From positions 1,054,001 through 1,118,000 of the forward strand of contig NZ_VMSF01000001.1 in NCBI RefSeq assembly GCF_009765225.1: 64,000 nt of DNA, given 5' to 3'. Positions 34,286-43,431 of this stretch are shown piece by piece (within the stretch, counting starts at the first letter, position 1; each line of letters opens with the position of its first letter). The translations under genes and the position numbers were made by a program. This DNA is from Leifsonia sp. AG29. Its GTDB lineage: Bacteria > Actinomycetota > Actinomycetes > Actinomycetales > Microbacteriaceae. Under the pieces are notes generated by a model. That model was not told the origin of the DNA. It was given only the letters and a program-made list of their open reading frames with translations, and made no database searches.

Positions 34286-35806
34286 TCACCACGCCGACGG
34301 CCTGTAGTCCTTGAGGAACACCCCGTAGACGTCCTCGCCGCCCTCTCCTCGCACGATCGGGTCGTACACCCGCGCCGCGCCGTCGACCAGGTCGAGGGGG
34401 GCGTGGAAGCCCTCCTCGGCGAGGCGGACCTTCGTGACGTGCGGGCGCTCGTCGGTGATCCAGCCGGTGTCGACGCTCGTCATCAGGATGCCGTCGGACG
34501 TGAAGAGCTCGCCCGCGCTCGTTCGCGTGAGCATGTTGAGGGCGGCCTTCGCCATGTTGGTGTGCGGATGCCCCGGTCCCTTGTAGCGGCGGCCGAAGAC
34601 GCCCTCCATCGCCGACACGTTGACGACGTACGACCGTCCCGCGGAGGCGAGCGACGGCCGGAGCCGGTCGACGAGGATGAACGGCGCCGTGGTGTTGCAG
34701 AGCTGCACCTCGAGGAGCTCGAGCGGGTCGACGTCGCCGACCGTCCGGGTCCAGCTGTTGACCGTGTCGACGTCCGGCACCAGGCCGCCCGCGTCGATGG
34801 CGGTGCCGTCGGCGTGCCGCTCCAGCGAGGAGGATCCGGGCGCCATGGCCAGGCGCGCGAGGTCGCTGGCGGTGAGGGCCGCGGGGCCGGCGAGCTCGGC
34901 GATGGTCCCAGTGACGTCGGCCGCCGAGAGGAGGGGGTGGGCCGCGACCGAGGCCTGGAGGGCCTGAGGGTGCGGGTCGGCGGTGTGGCCGAAGGTCTCG
35001 AGCTCGGGCAGCGGACCGTCGGGGAGTGGCCGGCTCTCCGCCTCGGCGAGGAGGGAGTAGGCGCCGGGGGAGCGCCGGACGGTCTGCGCGGCGTTGTTGA
35101 TGAGGACGTGCAGCGGCCCCCGCTCGGCCACGGAGTCGGCCAGGGCGATCACCTGGGCCGGGTCGCGGAGGTCGATGCCGACCACCCGGAGGCGGTGCAG
35201 CCAGCGCCCGGCGTCGGGGAGGCTGGAGAAGCGCCGCACCGCGTCGCGGGGGAACCGCGTCGTGATCGTGAGGTGCGCGCCGTCGCGGAGCAGCCGCAAC
35301 GCGATGTGCATCCCGATCTTGGCGCGGCCTCCGGTCAGGAGGGCGCTCTTGCCGGTCAGGTCGGTGCGCGCGTTCCGCTTCGCGTGGCTGAGCGCCGCGC
35401 AGGAGGGGCACAGCTGGTGGTAGAACCAGTCCACCTCGGTGTACGGGGCCTTGCAGATGTAGCAGGCCTGCGCCCGGCGCAGGGTGCCCGCCGTGGGTGC
35501 GCCGGTGGTCGACGACGTCAGTTCGCGTCCGCGCGTCTCGTCGTCGATGCGATCGGGCGCTCCGGTGGCCGTCGCGGCCACCACGGCCCGGTCGGCCGCG
35601 AGCTCCTCGTCGCGAAGCTGCCGTCGGCGCGCTTGCTTGACCGCCTTGAACATGTGCGCCGTGGCCTGGCGCACCCTCACGAAGTCCGGGTGCTCCCGGT
35701 CGAGTTCGTGAAGGGAGGCGAGGACCCGGAGGGTCGTCGCCAGATCGTCGGGATCGACGCCGGCGGGCGCCGAGGGTGCAACGGTTTCGGACGTGTGGGG
35801 AGGCAC
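34286..35806 (-). CDS. SDR oxidoreductase with N-terminal zinc-ribbon
   Basis: A 506-residue protein, twice the length of a classical short-chain dehydrogenase. Residues 1-110 are helical and charged; residues about 114-133 hold two cysteine pairs (CYIC and CPSC) of a zinc ribbon; the Rossmann motif TGGRAKIGM follows near residue 158, and NNAAQ near residue 240. The catalytic YxxxK is replaced: the segment reads [14 protein letters not shown], so the usual Tyr position is Thr and only the Lys remains, while the Ser of NVSAMEG is kept. The group is known in fungi and plants too, from recall. GTG start, TATGAT 6 bases upstream. Confidence 0.85.
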   Translation of the reverse strand: MPPHTSETVAPSAPAGVDPDDLATTLRVLASLHELDREHPDFVRVRQATAHMFKAVKQARRRQLRDEELAADRAVVAATATGAPDRIDDETRGRELTSSTTGAPTAGTLRRAQACYICKAPYTEVDWFYHQLCPSCAALSHAKRNARTDLTGKSALLTGGRAKIGMHIALRLLRDGAHLTITTRFPRDAVRRFSSLPDAGRWLHRLRVVGIDLRDPAQVIALADSVAERGPLHVLINNAAQTVRRSPGAYSLLAEAESRPLPDGPLPELETFGHTADPHPQALQASVAAHPLLSAADVTGTIAELAGPAALTASDLARLAMAPGSSSLERHADGTAIDAGGLVPDVDTVNSWTRTVGDVDPLELLEVQLCNTTAPFILVDRLRPSLASAGRSYVVNVSAMEGVFGRRYKGPGHPHTNMAKAALNMLTRTSAGELFTSDGILMTSVDTGWITDERPHVTKVRLAEEGFHAPLDLVDGAARVYDPIVRGEGGEDVYGVFLKDYRPSAW

Positions 35807-35812
35807 TGGAGA

Positions 35813-35818
35813 ATCATA
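35813..35818 (-). promoter_or_regulatory. Leaderless -10 element of the zinc-SDR gene
   Basis: TATGAT (5 of 6 to TATAAT) on the minus strand, 6 bases before the GTG at 35806; one of the best -10 matches in the window. Confidence 0.6.
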
Positions 35819-35875
35819 GGGGCTCGTCCTGACCGCTCGGGACGCACGCGCGTGCAGTGCACCGCCCGCTCCGGA

Positions 35876-36169
35876 TCACTCGACGGCGAACTCGAGCCAG
35901 GAGAGGCCGCGGAGGTCGAGGCAGAGCCGCCCGGCGCGCTCCGTCGCCACCGCGAGAACGTCGCCGCACACGGAGCAGCGGAGGACGACGCCGTGATCGT
36001 CGGGGTAGACGCGACCCCGCGCCACGACGGCCTCGTCGCCGCAGTGCGCGCAGCGACCGCGCGCGGAGGTGACGTCGACGGCGAAGACCTCCGAGAGCAG
36101 GCCGGCGGCGGCGTTGCCGTCGAGGTAGTCCAGGCGCTCCCCGGGAGCGTCACTCGTGGGATCCGTCAT
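35876..36169 (-). CDS. DUF6510 zinc-ribbon protein
   Basis: A 97-residue protein with a four-cysteine zinc ribbon: CAHC (about residues 40-43) and CSVC (about residues 65-68). Such ribbons are typical of small electron-transfer or scaffold proteins. It is the third gene of an operon behind the sulfite-oxidase-fold enzyme and its flavin reductase, with an ATGA overlap, so it probably serves that enzyme. No function is established for the family. Confidence 0.82.
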   Translation of the reverse strand: MTDPTSDAPGERLDYLDGNAAAGLLSEVFAVDVTSARGRCAHCGDEAVVARGRVYPDDHGVVLRCSVCGDVLAVATERAGRLCLDLRGLSWLEFAVE

Positions 36170-36933
36170 GCTGCGCCTCCGATGCCGCCGTAGCGCTCGG
36201 TGCGGATGCGCGCCGGGTCGTGGCCGGCGTCGACGAGCCAGCCGGAGACGGCCTCGACGAACGGCGTGGAGCCGCACAGGTAGAAGGTCTGGTCCTCGTC
36301 GCTCGGAAGCACCAGGCCCATCAGCGCCTCGCGCATCAGCCGGCCGGGAGGCACGGGTGACCCGGGAGGCGCCTCCCGGGTGTAGACGTAGTCGACGCGG
36401 AGCGGCGCGGGCCCGCCGGCGAGCCGGGCGAGCTCGTCGGCGTAGTAGCCGGAGGCCGGCGTCCGAACGGAGTAGAGGAGGCGGAAGGGCGCCGCGCTCG
36501 CGGCCGCCGCGTGCGCCCGGGCCATCGACATGAGCGGGACCACCCCGGAGCCCCCGCCGATCAACTGCACCGGACCGGGGTCGGCCGCGCGCCAGACGAA
36601 CCAGCCGCCGACGGGCCCGCGCACTTCCAGCTGGTCGCCCGGCATGATGCCGTGCACGAGATAGGGCGACACCTCGCCGTCGGGAAGCTCCTCCACCGTG
36701 ATCTCGAGCTCGTCCGGGCCGAGAGCCGCCGGAGAGAGCCCCCCGGCACCGGGCGCCGAGGCGATGGAGTAGGAGCGCACGGCCTGGTAGCCGTCGGGCG
36801 CAGTGAGACGGATGTCGACGTGCTGGCCGGCCAGATGCCCGCTCAGCCCGGGGATGCGCAGCCGGAGGGTGCGTGCGGTCGCGGTCTCGGCGCGCGCGTC
36901 GACCACGTCGGCCACTCGCCACGCGGTGCTCAC
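36166..36933 (-). CDS. Ferredoxin-NADP reductase-type flavoprotein
   Basis: A 255-residue FAD/NAD(P) oxidoreductase. The FAD-binding strand is VRSYSIAS (RxYS form), followed by the phosphate-binding Gly-rich GGGSGVVPLMSM and the late YLCGSTPFVEAV, typical of the FNR superfamily. No iron-sulfur domain is fused. It starts with GTG overlapping the stop of the upstream gene (GTGA) and its own stop overlaps DUF6510. It is the likely electron partner of the molybdenum enzyme; NAD versus NADP use cannot be told. Confidence 0.88.
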   Translation of the reverse strand: MSTAWRVADVVDARAETATARTLRLRIPGLSGHLAGQHVDIRLTAPDGYQAVRSYSIASAPGAGGLSPAALGPDELEITVEELPDGEVSPYLVHGIMPGDQLEVRGPVGGWFVWRAADPGPVQLIGGGSGVVPLMSMARAHAAAASAAPFRLLYSVRTPASGYYADELARLAGGPAPLRVDYVYTREAPPGSPVPPGRLMREALMGLVLPSDEDQTFYLCGSTPFVEAVSGWLVDAGHDPARIRTERYGGIGGAA

Positions 36934-37523
36934 CAGTAGCGCTGCTCCTTCCAGGGGTCGCCGTACATGTTGTAGCCGTTCTGCTCCCAGAAGCCGGGCT
37001 GGTCCTGCGGGAGCATCTCCAGTCCGCTCACCCACTTGGCGCTCTTCCAGAAGTAGAGGTGGGGCACCAGGAGGCGCGCGGGACCCCCGTGCTCCGGCGC
37101 GAGCTCGGCTCCGTCGAAGGTGTGGGCGATCCACGCTTTGCCGTCGAGCAGGTCGGCGAGGGGGACGTTCGTCGTGTAGCCGCCGTAGCTGTGCGCCATC
37201 GTGTACTCGTAGTCGGTGTCGACCTCGGCGAAGAGCGTGTCGAGCGAGACGCCGCGCCACGAGGTGCCGAGCTTCGACCAGCTGGTCACGCAGTGGATGT
37301 CGGTGCTGACCTCGTCCTGCGGGAGGGCGAGGAACTCCTCCCAGGTCCAGCTCTTGACGACGCCCTTCTCGTTCGTGATCGTGAAGGCCCAGTCGTCGTG
37401 CGGGATACGGGGCGTGGGCCCGGCGGAGAGCACCGGGAAGCCCTCCGTGAGGTACTGCCCGGGAGGGAGGCGGGGGTCGTCGTTCCGACGGCGACCGAGG
37501 AAGCCGGACGAGATGATTCCCAT
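36930..37523 (-). CDS. Sulfite-oxidase-fold molybdenum enzyme, cytoplasmic
   Basis: A 197-residue protein of the YedY/MsrP-like sulfite oxidase fold. The Mo-coordinating cysteine is in [13 protein letters not shown]. It has no signal peptide or twin-arginine motif, unlike E. coli MsrP, so it should act in the cytoplasm. Only the catalytic domain is present; dimerisation domain and heme are missing. It leads an operon with an FNR-type flavoprotein and a DUF6510 ribbon protein, which suggests an NAD(P)H-driven reduction of an unknown substrate. TATGCT lies 6 bases before the ATG. Confidence 0.88.
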   Translation of the reverse strand: MGIISSGFLGRRRNDDPRLPPGQYLTEGFPVLSAGPTPRIPHDDWAFTITNEKGVVKSWTWEEFLALPQDEVSTDIHCVTSWSKLGTSWRGVSLDTLFAEVDTDYEYTMAHSYGGYTTNVPLADLLDGKAWIAHTFDGAELAPEHGGPARLLVPHLYFWKSAKWVSGLEMLPQDQPGFWEQNGYNMYGDPWKEQRYW

Positions 37524-37529
37524 GGCGGC

Positions 37530-37535
37530 AGCATA
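37530..37535 (-). promoter_or_regulatory. Leaderless -10 element of the sulfite-oxidase-fold operon
   Basis: TATGCT on the minus strand, 6 bases before the ATG at 37523. Confidence 0.6.
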
Positions 37536-37590
37536 GGGGGAGGCGCGCGGCGCGGTCTACGGCGGGACTGCCCTCGGGCCGGCATCGGTC

Positions 37591-37596
37591 TAGGGT
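37591..37596 (+). promoter_or_regulatory. Leaderless -10 element of moaA-moaD
   Basis: TAGGGT, 7 bases before the ATG at 37604. A GTG at 37595 lies inside the -10 itself, which argues against it as the start. Confidence 0.5.
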
Positions 37597-37603
37597 GAAG
37601 ACC

Positions 37604-38692
37604 ATGACCGCCGTGAACCTCGGGTTGCCCCGGAGCTCCGCGCTGCCCGGCGGCCCCGGGCCGCGAGCGGGCGCGCTGCCCGATGCCGGCGACCGGCCGG
37701 ACCATCCGGGCCTCGTCGACCGGTTCGGGCGGGTCGCCCGGGACCTGCGGGTCTCGGTCACCGAGAAGTGCTCGCTGCGCTGCACCTACTGCATGCCGGC
37801 GGAGGGTCTCCCGGCGATCCCGCGGGACGAGCTGCTCACCGCCTCCGAGATCGCGCGTCTCGTCGGCATCGGCGTCCGCGACCTCGGCGTGCGGGAGGTC
37901 CGGTTCACGGGCGGCGAGCCGCTCATGCGCGCCGACCTCGCCGAGATCATCGGTCTCTCCGCCGCGGCGGCCCCCGGGGTCGACCTCTCGATCACGACGA
38001 ACGGCATCGGCCTGGATCACCGGATCGGTGCGCTCGTCGAGGCCGGGCTGACCCGGGTGAACGTGTCGCTCGACACGGTGGACCGCGCGCATTTCGCCGA
38101 GCTGACCCGGCGAGACCGTCTTCCGGCCGTGCTCGCGGGCATCCGGGCGGCGCACGACGCGGGCCTGTCGCCGCTCAAGCTGAACGCCGTGATGATGCGC
38201 CAGACCCTCGCGGACGCGCCGGACCTCCTCGGCTGGGCGGTCGACAACGGGTTCCTGCTCCGGTTCATCGAGCAGATGCCGCTCGACGCGGACCACGCCT
38301 GGGTGCGCGACAACATGGTCCCGGCGGCCGAGCTGCTCGAGGTCCTCGGCAACCGTTTCGAGCTCACCGAGGCGGGGCGCGACGACCCGTCGGCGCCCGC
38401 CGAGGAATGGCTCGTCGACGGCGGTCCCGCCACGGTCGGGATCATCGCCTCGGTGACGCGCTCCTTCTGCGCCGCGTGCGACCGCACGCGCATCACCGCG
38501 GAGGGCACCGTCCGCTCGTGCCTGTTCGGCGACGATGAGACCGACCTCCGCGGACTGCTGCGGTCGGGCGCGCCCGACGCCGAGATCGCCCGGTGGTGGC
38601 GGGCAGCGATGTGGGGCAAGCAGAAGGGTCACGGCATCGATTCCGCGGCGTTCGCGCCGCCGGTCCGGAGCATGGGGGCGATCGGTGGCTGA
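37604..38692 (+). CDS. moaA: GTP 3',8-cyclase MoaA
   Basis: Radical-SAM enzyme for the first step of molybdopterin synthesis (362 aa). The SAM cluster motif is CSLRCTYC (Cys56, 60, 63), the second cluster is seen in FCAACDRTR plus a later Cys in SCLFGD, and the protein ends in the essential Gly-Gly. It makes 3',8-cH2GTP from GTP; MoaC then forms cPMP. Its stop overlaps moaD by 8 bases. The N-terminal 35 residues are a variable Pro/Gly-rich leader. Confidence 0.96.
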   Translation: MTAVNLGLPRSSALPGGPGPRAGALPDAGDRPDHPGLVDRFGRVARDLRVSVTEKCSLRCTYCMPAEGLPAIPRDELLTASEIARLVGIGVRDLGVREVRFTGGEPLMRADLAEIIGLSAAAAPGVDLSITTNGIGLDHRIGALVEAGLTRVNVSLDTVDRAHFAELTRRDRLPAVLAGIRAAHDAGLSPLKLNAVMMRQTLADAPDLLGWAVDNGFLLRFIEQMPLDADHAWVRDNMVPAAELLEVLGNRFELTEAGRDDPSAPAEEWLVDGGPATVGIIASVTRSFCAACDRTRITAEGTVRSCLFGDDETDLRGLLRSGAPDAEIARWWRAAMWGKQKGHGIDSAAFAPPVRSMGAIGG

Positions 38693-38930
38693 GATCCTGG
38701 TGCGGTACTTCGCGGCCGCCGAGGAGGCCGCCGGCCGCCCGGAGGAGCGCCTCCAGCTCGGCGAAGCGACGCTCGGCGGACTCCGCGCCCTCCTGTCGGA
38801 GCGCTACGGCGAGCCGATGGAGCGGGTCCTGCGGTCGGGGTCGTTCCTCGTGGGCGGTGTCGTCTCCCGCGACCCGTCGCGCGAGCTCGATGAGGCCGTC
38901 GACGTCCTCCCGCCGTTCGCCGGGGGCTAG
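38685..38930 (+). CDS. moaD: Molybdopterin synthase small subunit MoaD
   Basis: An 81-residue ubiquitin-fold sulfur carrier ending in Gly-Gly, the site of thiocarboxylate formation. The [13 protein letters not shown] first strand and the FAGG end match the family. The start is GTG inside the end of moaA. Its activating enzyme (MoeB) and large partner (moaE) lie about 3-7 kb downstream on the other strand. Converges with modC, one base apart. Confidence 0.9.
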   Translation: MAEILVRYFAAAEEAAGRPEERLQLGEATLGGLRALLSERYGEPMERVLRSGSFLVGGVVSRDPSRELDEAVDVLPPFAGG

Positions 38931-38931
38931 C

Positions 38932-39972
38932 TCAGACGGGGCGGATCGCGACGTCCTCGGGGGCGACCCGGAGCGTCACCGCGGCACCCGGCAGCAGGCG
39001 CGCTTCCGCGATCACCGCTGGCGGCACCAGCGCCGTCAGCACGTCGGTCCGCACCCGGACCAGGTCGGCGTGCGGTTCGAGGGCGATGACCCGGGCCGGG
39101 ATCCCGGGATCGGTGTCGGCGGTGCTCCTCGGCGTCTCGACCCGCACCGCGGACGGTCGCACGACGGCTGTCACCGCTGCTCCCTCCGCCAGCGGGCCGG
39201 CCGCGATGCCGGGGATCAGGGCCCCCGACTCCGTGATGAGGCCGCCGGCCGATCGGCGTCCCGAGACGAGCGACAACCCCGAGAGCTCCGCGGTGAACGG
39301 GTGCCGGGGGTGCTCGAAGACGGCGCGGGCGGGACCCTCCTCCACGACACGGCCCGACTCGAGCACGGCGACCCGGTCGGCGAGCAGGTACGCGTCGAGG
39401 GCGTAGTGCGTCACCAGGACGGTGGTGCGCCCCTCCAGGACCTCGGAGAGCACGGTGCGGAGCTCTGCGGCGACCGTGACATCGAGCGCCGAGAGCGGTT
39501 CATCGAGCAGCAGGAGGCGCGGTTCGGCCGCGAGGGCCCGCGCGATCGCGACGCGCTGCGCCTGGCCGCCGGAGAGCTCGCCCGGGCGGAGGCCGGCGAA
39601 GGCCGCCGTCCCCGTCCTGTCGAGCCATTCGTCGGCCCGCGCGGCGGCAGCCGACCGGGGGAGTCCAGCGCTGCGGGGCCCGAACTCGACGTTGTGGCGA
39701 ACGCTCAGGTGCGGGAAGAGCAGCGCCTCCTGGGCGAGCAGTGCCACGCCGCGCCGGTGCGGCGCCGGCCAGCTGCCGGGGAGATCGAAGAGCGTCGAGC
39801 CGTCAAGCGTGGCGCGGCCCGCGCTGGGGCGGACCAGCCCGGCGACGATGCCGAGCACCGTCGACTTGCCCGCGCCGTTCGGGCCCAGCAGAGCGAGGGT
39901 CTCGCCGCCGGGCACGGCGAGGTCCACCTCCAGCGATCGCTCGGGGAGGGAGGCGGCGAGCCGGAGGCTCAC
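38932..39972 (-). CDS. modC: Molybdate ABC transporter ATPase ModC
   Basis: A 346-residue ABC ATPase. Walker A is GPNGAGKST, signature [15 protein letters not shown], Walker [13 protein letters not shown] and the switch His in [10 protein letters not shown] Mop/TOBE regulatory region follows from about residue 270 (two repeats: [13 protein letters not shown] and [17 protein letters not shown]). The GTG start overlaps modB by GTGA. It powers molybdate uptake with ModAB. Confidence 0.92.
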   Translation of the reverse strand: MSLRLAASLPERSLEVDLAVPGGETLALLGPNGAGKSTVLGIVAGLVRPSAGRATLDGSTLFDLPGSWPAPHRRGVALLAQEALLFPHLSVRHNVEFGPRSAGLPRSAAAARADEWLDRTGTAAFAGLRPGELSGGQAQRVAIARALAAEPRLLLLDEPLSALDVTVAAELRTVLSEVLEGRTTVLVTHYALDAYLLADRVAVLESGRVVEEGPARAVFEHPRHPFTAELSGLSLVSGRRSAGGLITESGALIPGIAAGPLAEGAAVTAVVRPSAVRVETPRSTADTDPGIPARVIALEPHADLVRVRTDVLTALVPPAVIAEARLLPGAAVTLRVAPEDVAIRPV

Positions 39973-40769
39973 GCGACGGCCTCGCGCGCCGCGGGGCGCC
40001 GACGCGCGCCTCCGGTTCCGTGGGCGACACCGACGACGACGATCGCCACGACGATGAGCAGGAGCGACAGCGCCAGCGCCGCGTCCGGGTCGGTCTCGCG
40101 CTGGAGATAGATCTCGAGCGGCAGGGTGCGGGTGGTGCCCTGCAGGCTGCCGGCGAACGTCAGCGTCGCGCCGAACTCGCCGAGCGCGCGGGCGAAGGAC
40201 AGGATCGCCCCGGAGACGACCGCCGGTGCGACGAGGGGGAGGGTGACCCGCCGGAGTACCGTCCACGGACCTGCGCCCAGCGTCGCTGCCACGGCCTCGT
40301 ACGCCGGGCCCGCCGTGCGGAGCGCACCCTCGAGACTCAGCACGAGGAACGGCAGCGCGACGAACGTCTGCGCGATGATCACCGCCGGTGTCGAGAACGC
40401 GACATCGATCGCGCCGCCGAAGAGGCCTCGCCGCCCGTACAGCGCGAGCAGCGCCAGGCCGCCGACGACGGGAGGCAGCACCAGCGGGAGCAGCACGATC
40501 GCCCGCACCAGACGCCGGCCCGGGAACGGCACCCGTGCCAGGACGAGCGCCATCGGCACCCCGAGCACGAGGCAGGCGGCGGTGGCGATCAGGGAGGTGC
40601 GCAGGCTCAGCAGCAGTGCCTCCACCGACGCGGGAGACGAGAGCAGCGGGATGAGCTGCGCCCAGTTCACGCGGAGCACCATGGCGATCACCGGCAATGC
40701 CACGAACAGCGCTCCGAGCGCCGCGAGCACGGTCACCCAGCGCGGGACGTCGAGTCGCGGAATCGTCAC
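39969..40769 (-). CDS. modB: Molybdate ABC transporter permease ModB
   Basis: A 266-residue permease with five or six membrane helices. The EAA-type cytoplasmic loop is seen in [21 protein letters not shown], which docks on ModC. The GTG start overlaps the stop of modA (GTGA). The last 20 residues are a charged cytoplasmic tail. Confidence 0.92.
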   Translation of the reverse strand: MTIPRLDVPRWVTVLAALGALFVALPVIAMVLRVNWAQLIPLLSSPASVEALLLSLRTSLIATAACLVLGVPMALVLARVPFPGRRLVRAIVLLPLVLPPVVGGLALLALYGRRGLFGGAIDVAFSTPAVIIAQTFVALPFLVLSLEGALRTAGPAYEAVAATLGAGPWTVLRRVTLPLVAPAVVSGAILSFARALGEFGATLTFAGSLQGTTRTLPLEIYLQRETDPDAALALSLLLIVVAIVVVGVAHGTGGARRRPAAREAVA

Positions 40770-41563
40770 GGGGCGCCGAATCCGGCGGCCCGGAGGACGG
40801 CGCGCCCCTGCGGGCCCGCGACGAAGGCGACGAAGGCCCGCGCCGTCGCGGGCTGCGCGGAGCCGGCGATGGTTGCGATCGGGTACTCGTTGACGACGTC
40901 GGCCGCCTCGGGGAACGGAACAGTGGCGACCTTCGCACCCGCGGCCTTGACGTCGGTGGCGTACACGATGCCCGCATCTGCTTCGCCGGACTCGACCTTG
41001 CCGAGCACGTCCGTGACGGACGACTCCTGGCTCACGGGCGACAGGGCGGTGCCGCTCGACGCCTCCACCTTCGCCGTCGCGGCCCCGCAGGGAACCTGCG
41101 GAGCGCACACCACCGTCTTGACGCCCGACCGGGCGAGGTCCGCGAAGGCGCGGATCTTCGCCGGGTTGCCCGGGGGCACCGCGATGGAGAGAACGTTCGT
41201 GGCGAAGCGCACGGGCGGCCCCGAGGTGACGCCCGCCTTGACCGCCTTCTGCATGTTCCCCTCGACGGCCGAGGCGAACACGTCAGCAGGCGCACCCTCG
41301 GTCAGCTGGGTGACGAGGTCGGAGGAGCCGGCGAAGCTGAAGGTCACGGTCGCTCCGGGGTAGGCCGCCTCGAACTCCCGGCCGATCCGCGTGAAGCTGG
41401 TGGTGAGCGAGGCAGCGGCGAAGACCGTGATCCGGCCGTGCACGCCGGTGGGGGTCGCGGATTCCGGGGAGGAAGCGCCTCCGGTCGCGGACGTCGCGCA
41501 GCCCGTCAGCAGGAGGGCCGCCGCCGTGATCGTCAGCGCGGCGCGGGCGAGCCGGTTCGGCAC
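40766..41563 (-). CDS. modA: Molybdate-binding lipoprotein ModA
   Basis: A 265-residue extracytoplasmic binding protein. The N-terminus is a lipoprotein signal with lipobox LLTGC (Cys 21), followed by a Thr/Ser-rich spacer. The mature protein starts [13 protein letters not shown], and the family's oxyanion-binding Ser residues are in AASLTTS and SFAGSSDLV. The start was set to GTG at 41563; the longer reading is not a signal peptide. A GGGAGGGA sequence lies upstream. It is two bases after the regulator gene. Confidence 0.92.
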   Translation of the reverse strand: MPNRLARAALTITAAALLLTGCATSATGGASSPESATPTGVHGRITVFAAASLTTSFTRIGREFEAAYPGATVTFSFAGSSDLVTQLTEGAPADVFASAVEGNMQKAVKAGVTSGPPVRFATNVLSIAVPPGNPAKIRAFADLARSGVKTVVCAPQVPCGAATAKVEASSGTALSPVSQESSVTDVLGKVESGEADAGIVYATDVKAAGAKVATVPFPEAADVVNEYPIATIAGSAQPATARAFVAFVAGPQGRAVLRAAGFGAP

Positions 41564-41565
41564 GG

Positions 41566-41970
41566 TCAGTCCCTCCCGATCGGGGTCTCGACGATGACCG
41601 TCGTCGCCTTCACGACGGCGACGGCGACGGAACCCGGTTCGAGCCCCAGCTCGCGCACGGCCTCGCTGCTCATGAGCGACACCACCCGGTGCGGACCGCA
41701 CTGGAGCTCGACCTGGGCCATGACGGTGTCCATCCGGATGTCGGTCACGAGGCCCACGAAGCGGTTGCGCGCCGACCGGGCCACACCGGAGGGATCGTCG
41801 GGAAGCACCGCGTTGCGCCGGGCGAGCTTCGCGAGCTCCAACCCGTCGACGACGGTGCGGCCGGCCTGGTCGCGGTCGCTGCTCAACGAACCGGCGTCGA
41901 CCCAGCGGCGCACGGTGTCGTCGCTGACGCCGAGGTAGAGCGCGGCGTCCTTGATCCGAATCTGCGGCAT
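41566..41970 (-). CDS. Molybdate-responsive HTH-Mop regulator
   Basis: A 134-residue protein fusing an N-terminal excisionase/MerR-like winged HTH (ALYLGVSDDTVRRWVDAG, residues 10-27) to a single molybdate-binding Mop/TOBE domain (from VGLVTDI to the end). This is the actinobacterial counterpart of ModE, though much shorter (E. coli ModE has two TOBE domains and 262 residues). It is the first gene of the mod operon, with modA two bases downstream, so it should repress or activate modABC in response to molybdate. TAACAT lies 7 bases before its ATG. Confidence 0.85.
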   Translation of the reverse strand: MPQIRIKDAALYLGVSDDTVRRWVDAGSLSSDRDQAGRTVVDGLELAKLARRNAVLPDDPSGVARSARNRFVGLVTDIRMDTVMAQVELQCGPHRVVSLMSSEAVRELGLEPGSVAVAVVKATTVIVETPIGRD

Positions 41971-41977
41971 GAAACGG

Positions 41978-41983
41978 ATGTTA
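41978..41983 (-). promoter_or_regulatory. Leaderless -10 element of the mod operon
   Basis: TAACAT on the minus strand, 7 bases before the ATG at 41970. No palindromic operator was found beside it. Confidence 0.5.
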
Positions 41984-42010
41984 CCGCCGCAGACGCGGAT
42001 CAGCCAGGCA

Positions 42011-42451
42011 TCAGAGCCCGACCCATTCGGACTCGCCGTCGGTGAAGTGCTGCCGCTTCCAGATCGGGACCCGGGCCTTGATGATCTCGACGAGCTCGGC
42101 GCAAGCCGCGAACGCCTCGGCGCGGTGGGGCGCGGCGACCGCGGCGACGAGGGCGAGGTCGCCGATCACGAGGGAGCCGACGCGATGCTGCGCCGCGACC
42201 CGCAGGCCGGTGCCGGCGGCGATCTCCTCGCAGCAGGCGCGGAGGAAGGCCTCGGCCTCGGGGTGCGCGCGGTAGTCGAGCGACACCACGTCGCGGCCGC
42301 CGTCGTGGTCGCGCACGATGCCCTGGAAGGAGACGACGGCGCCGGCCTCCGCCCGCCACACGAACTCGTCGAGCACCACGGGCTCGAGCGGCGAGTCGGT
42401 CACCGCGGCCCAGACGTCCCGGTCGCGCGTGCCGGGGTGCGTGCCGCTCAT
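42011..42451 (-). CDS. moaE: Molybdopterin synthase large subunit MoaE
   Basis: A 146-residue MoaE. The catalytic Lys residues are seen in KARVPIWKRQ, and the start GAVVSFQGIVRDHDGG matches the family's RDH motif that binds precursor Z. With MoaD it inserts two sulfurs into cPMP to form molybdopterin. Its start overlaps the moaC-moaB stop (ATGA). Confidence 0.93.
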   Translation of the reverse strand: MSGTHPGTRDRDVWAAVTDSPLEPVVLDEFVWRAEAGAVVSFQGIVRDHDGGRDVVSLDYRAHPEAEAFLRACCEEIAAGTGLRVAAQHRVGSLVIGDLALVAAVAAPHRAEAFAACAELVEIIKARVPIWKRQHFTDGESEWVGL

Positions 42452-43431
42452 CGGTGGTCGCCTCCGCCCAGCTGGTCGAGGAGGTGGGGGAGGAGCTCCT
42501 CCAGGACCGCAAGGCCGTCTCGGACGCCGCCGCGCGAGCCGGGCAGATTGACGACCAGGGTCCTGCCCGCCACGCCCGCGAGGCCGCGGCCCACCGCTGC
42601 GAGCGGTGTGGAGGCGGCACCTCGCGTGCGGAGCGCCTCGGCTACGCCGGGGAGTTCCCGGTCCAGGACGGCGGCCGTCGCCTCGGGTGTCCGATCGGTC
42701 GGCGATACGCCCGTGCCTCCCGTGGTCAGCACGACGGCGGGCCGTTGTTCGACCGCGCTCTTCAGGGCCGGCCCGATGTCGGCGTCGGCGACCACGCGCA
42801 CCTCGGCCGGGAGCCCGCGTTCCTGGAGCCACCTCGCGATGACGGGCCCGGTCTCGTCCTCGTACTCTCTCGCGGCGGCCCGGGTCGAGGACACCAGCAC
42901 GACGGACGTCCGCGCCGGCGCGGCTTCGGCGGAGGCGGCCTCGGCCGCATCCTCCCCGTCCCTCCGCCAGTCGCCGCGCTTGCCGCCGCTCTTGGCGACC
43001 AGGCGGACGTCGGTGAGCGATGCGGCCGGGTCGACCGCCTTGACCATGTCGTGCAGGGTGAGCCCGGCGACCGCCACCGCCGTCAGCGCCTCCATCTCGA
43101 CGCCGGTCCGGCCGCGCGTGCGGGCGCGCGTCTCGATCTCGATCACACCGGCCTCCGCGTCGAGGAAGAAGTCCACGGCGACCGAGCTGAGCGGGAGGGG
43201 GTGGCACAGCGGGATCAGCTCGCTCGTGCGCTTGGCGCCGCCGATGCCGGCGATCCGGGCGGTGGCGAGCACGTCGGCCTTAGGCAGGTCGTCGGCGCTC
43301 ACGAGCCGGATCACCTCGGGGGTGGTCACGAAGCGGCCGCGGGCCACCGCCTCGCGGTCGGTCTCCGGTTTGGCGCCGACGTCGACCATGCGGGCGCGTC
43401 CGTCGGCGTCGAGATGGGTGAGCGAGGTCAT
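42448..43431 (-). CDS. Bifunctional MoaC-MoaB fusion
   Basis: A 327-residue fusion. Residues 1-155 are MoaC (cPMP synthase) with VDVGAKPETDREAVARG, GIGGAKRTSELIPLCHPL and GVEMEALTAVAVAGLTLHDM. A 20-residue Ala/Glu linker follows. Residues 175-327 are MoaB/MogA (molybdopterin adenylyltransferase) with TTGGTGVSPTDRTPEAT and NLPGSRGGVRDGL. Fusing the second and fourth steps of the pathway is known in some actinobacteria. It overlaps moeA upstream and moaE downstream (ATGA both), so the three form one unit. Confidence 0.93.
   Translation of the reverse strand: MTSLTHLDADGRARMVDVGAKPETDREAVARGRFVTTPEVIRLVSADDLPKADVLATARIAGIGGAKRTSELIPLCHPLPLSSVAVDFFLDAEAGVIEIETRARTRGRTGVEMEALTAVAVAGLTLHDMVKAVDPAASLTDVRLVAKSGGKRGDWRRDGEDAAEAASAEAAPARTSVVLVSSTRAAAREYEDETGPVIARWLQERGLPAEVRVVADADIGPALKSAVEQRPAVVLTTGGTGVSPTDRTPEATAAVLDRELPGVAEALRTRGAASTPLAAVGRGLAGVAGRTLVVNLPGSRGGVRDGLAVLEELLPHLLDQLGGGDHR

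Noticed and set aside
36166..36180. Possible Moco riboswitch near moa genes.
   Set aside because: Lead genes are predicted leaderless and gaps are too short for the aptamer; no such structure was seen.
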